Below, piece after piece: positions 7,612 through 8,059 of a stretch of 8,059 nt of DNA. The stretch is from assembly GCA_002431845.1 (NCBI GenBank), contig DJEH01000099.1, positions 1 through 8,059 of the forward strand, in the 5' to 3' direction. The notes below the pieces were generated by a model, which saw only the letters and a program-made list of their open reading frames with translations, ran no database searches and was not told the origin of the DNA. Positions within the stretch are counted from its first letter, which is position 1. Every line of letters begins with the position of its first letter. The position numbers were made by a program, and so were the translations under genes. The DNA is from Prevotellaceae bacterium UBA5903 (GTDB lineage: Bacteria; Bacteroidota; Bacteroidia; Bacteroidales; Bacteroidaceae).

Positions 7612-7884
7612 ATGAAAAGACTTAAAATTCCCCATCCCTTACTTAAGGGAACACCACTTACTATAGAGGAGAAGAAGCAAATCCTTGGCGGTCTGTTGGA
7701 TGTTACAAGAAGCTGTACGTGTTACTTCACTTATAATGCGTCATGCTCAGACCCTTTAAATTGTCCTTCGTCTGAAACAATTAAGGTAGATTCTGAATAC
7801 ACTTGTTCAGAAAAATGCCACAAGAAATGTGACAATCACTCAGCTTGCATCACTGCTCGATACAGCTATAGTGCTTTTGAATAA
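7612..7884 (+). CDS. GG-leader natural-product precursor peptide 2 (8 cysteines)
   Basis: This 90-residue peptide begins MKRLKIPHPLLKGTPLT with a leader ending QILGG at residues 26-27, the same Bacteroidales GG leader as peptide 1 (TIGR04149-like). The 63-residue core is strongly cysteine-rich: Cys at 35, 37, 45, 51, 65, 69, 73 and 79. Shared with peptide 1 are C-x-C soon after the cleavage site and T-C-S-E-x-C in the second half; the four extra cysteines are private to this copy. An even number of cysteines suits disulfide bonding after export, although enzyme-made links are possible. It lies 76 bases after the methyltransferase and 86 bases before the OMP1 start, all on one strand. A hairpin follows its stop codon. 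Cleavage after GG by a C39-type transporter is expected from the family but no such gene is in the window. Activity is unknown. Confidence 0.88.
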   Translation: MKRLKIPHPLLKGTPLTIEEKKQILGGLLDVTRSCTCYFTYNASCSDPLNCPSSETIKVDSEYTCSEKCHKKCDNHSACITARYSYSAFE

Positions 7885-7891
7885 TTCATTG

Positions 7892-7922
7892 TTAGGGGAA
7901 TGGATAGCCTCCATCCCCCTAA
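7892..7922 (+). terminator. Strong hairpin between GG-peptide 2 and OMP1
   Basis: TTAGGGGAATGGA (7892-7904) pairs with TCCATCCCCCTAA (7910-7922) over 13 positions with one A/C mismatch and a 5-base loop. It is the most GC-rich stem in the window, 7 bases after the peptide stop codon. The following bases are not a clean T run (TATTCTTAAAAAATCTC), so it may act as a partial terminator or protect the peptide mRNA end. Because no promoter is visible before OMP1, some read-through seems necessary. Confidence 0.6.
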
Positions 7923-7970
7923 TATTCTTAAAAAATCTCTTCGCACCTTTCCAACTAACACCTTGCCAAT

Positions 7971-8059
7971 ATGAGAACTGCATTTCTACACAAAATATAT
8001 TGCCTTTTATATTTTCTCTTATTACCTATAAATATCCTCGCGCAAAAAGATGAAATATT
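7971..8059 (+). CDS. Start of OMP1: signal peptide, continues at base 1
   Basis: ATG at 7971 opens a frame reading MRTAFLHKIYCLLYFLLLP... then INILAQ|KDEI: basic N-terminus, leucine/aromatic-rich core and an LAQ end typical of Bacteroidetes outer-membrane proteins, with likely cleavage after A24. The frame runs off the right edge after 29 codons. Its last 23 bases equal bases 1-23, and the frame carries straight on there, supplying exactly the signal peptide that the left-edge OMP lacks. The start is 86 bases after GG-peptide 2, with no recognisable ribosome-binding site, as is normal in this phylum. Confidence 0.85.
   Translation, partial: MRTAFLHKIYCLLYFLLLPINILAQKDEI
8037..8059. repeat. 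Right copy of exact 23-base terminal direct repeat
   Basis: This is identical to bases 1-23. Removing one copy leaves 8036 unique bases and a continuous OMP1 reading frame. Together with the signal-peptide match this makes chance identity implausible. Confidence 0.95.

Noticed and set aside
7829..8053. Plus-strand reading frame covering the end of GG-peptide 2 and the start of OMP1
   Set aside because: It crosses a strong hairpin and overlaps two better-supported genes in a different frame; the residues look like shadow translation.
1..8059. CRISPR array, tRNA, rRNA or insertion sequence
   Set aside because: No regularly spaced direct repeats, no recognisable RNA gene landmarks and no transposase or terminal inverted repeats were seen on either strand.
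1..8059. Autonomous plasmid
   Set aside because: The ends overlap as in a circle, but no Rep, Mob, partition gene or iteron cluster is visible, so plasmid status is not claimed.

Overview
The window looks like AT-rich Bacteroidales DNA, probably Prevotella or a relative. Three things point there: promoter boxes of the Bacteroidetes TAnnTTTG type with no clear Shine-Dalgarno sites, two large TonB-receptor-like outer-membrane proteins whose signal peptides end in LAQ, and two small precursor peptides with the 'MK.LKIP...LKGTPLT.EE..QI.GG' leader typical of Bacteroidales double-glycine natural-product precursors. The genus is a guess from style, not a proven placement.

Layout. A divergent control region (6326-6716) sends transcription both ways. 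Leftward (minus strand) it reads GG-peptide 1 (6062-6325) and then outer-membrane protein OMP2 (2996-5842). Rightward (plus strand) it reads an FkbM-type methyltransferase (6717-7535), GG-peptide 2 (7612-7884), and then the start of outer-membrane protein OMP1 (from 7971, running off the right edge). The rest of OMP1 occupies the left edge (1-2793) and ends tail-to-tail with OMP2 across a 202-base gap holding a bidirectional terminator candidate.

The last 23 bases of the window are identical to the first 23, and joining the ends there restores one uninterrupted 952-residue OMP1 with a proper signal peptide. The sequence therefore closes into an 8036-base circle, or is a collapsed copy of a tandem/paralogous locus. 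No replication, mobilisation, recombinase or partition gene is present, so a self-sufficient plasmid is not supported; an assembly circle from a repetitive chromosomal locus or an excised circle are the main alternatives.

Working together. The main message is a repeated two-gene module, 'cysteine-containing GG-leader peptide followed by its own TonB-receptor-like outer-membrane protein', present twice in mirror image. The peptides share a leader and a C-x-C ... T-C-S-E-x-C cysteine framework but otherwise differ, and the OMPs share nearly identical plug regions but divergent barrels. This suggests matched peptide/OMP pairs (export, uptake or surface display of a modified or disulfide-bonded peptide). 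The FkbM methyltransferase is a possible tailoring enzyme. No peptidase-transporter (C39) or radical-SAM enzyme lies in the window; if needed they must be elsewhere. The function of the pairing is inference.
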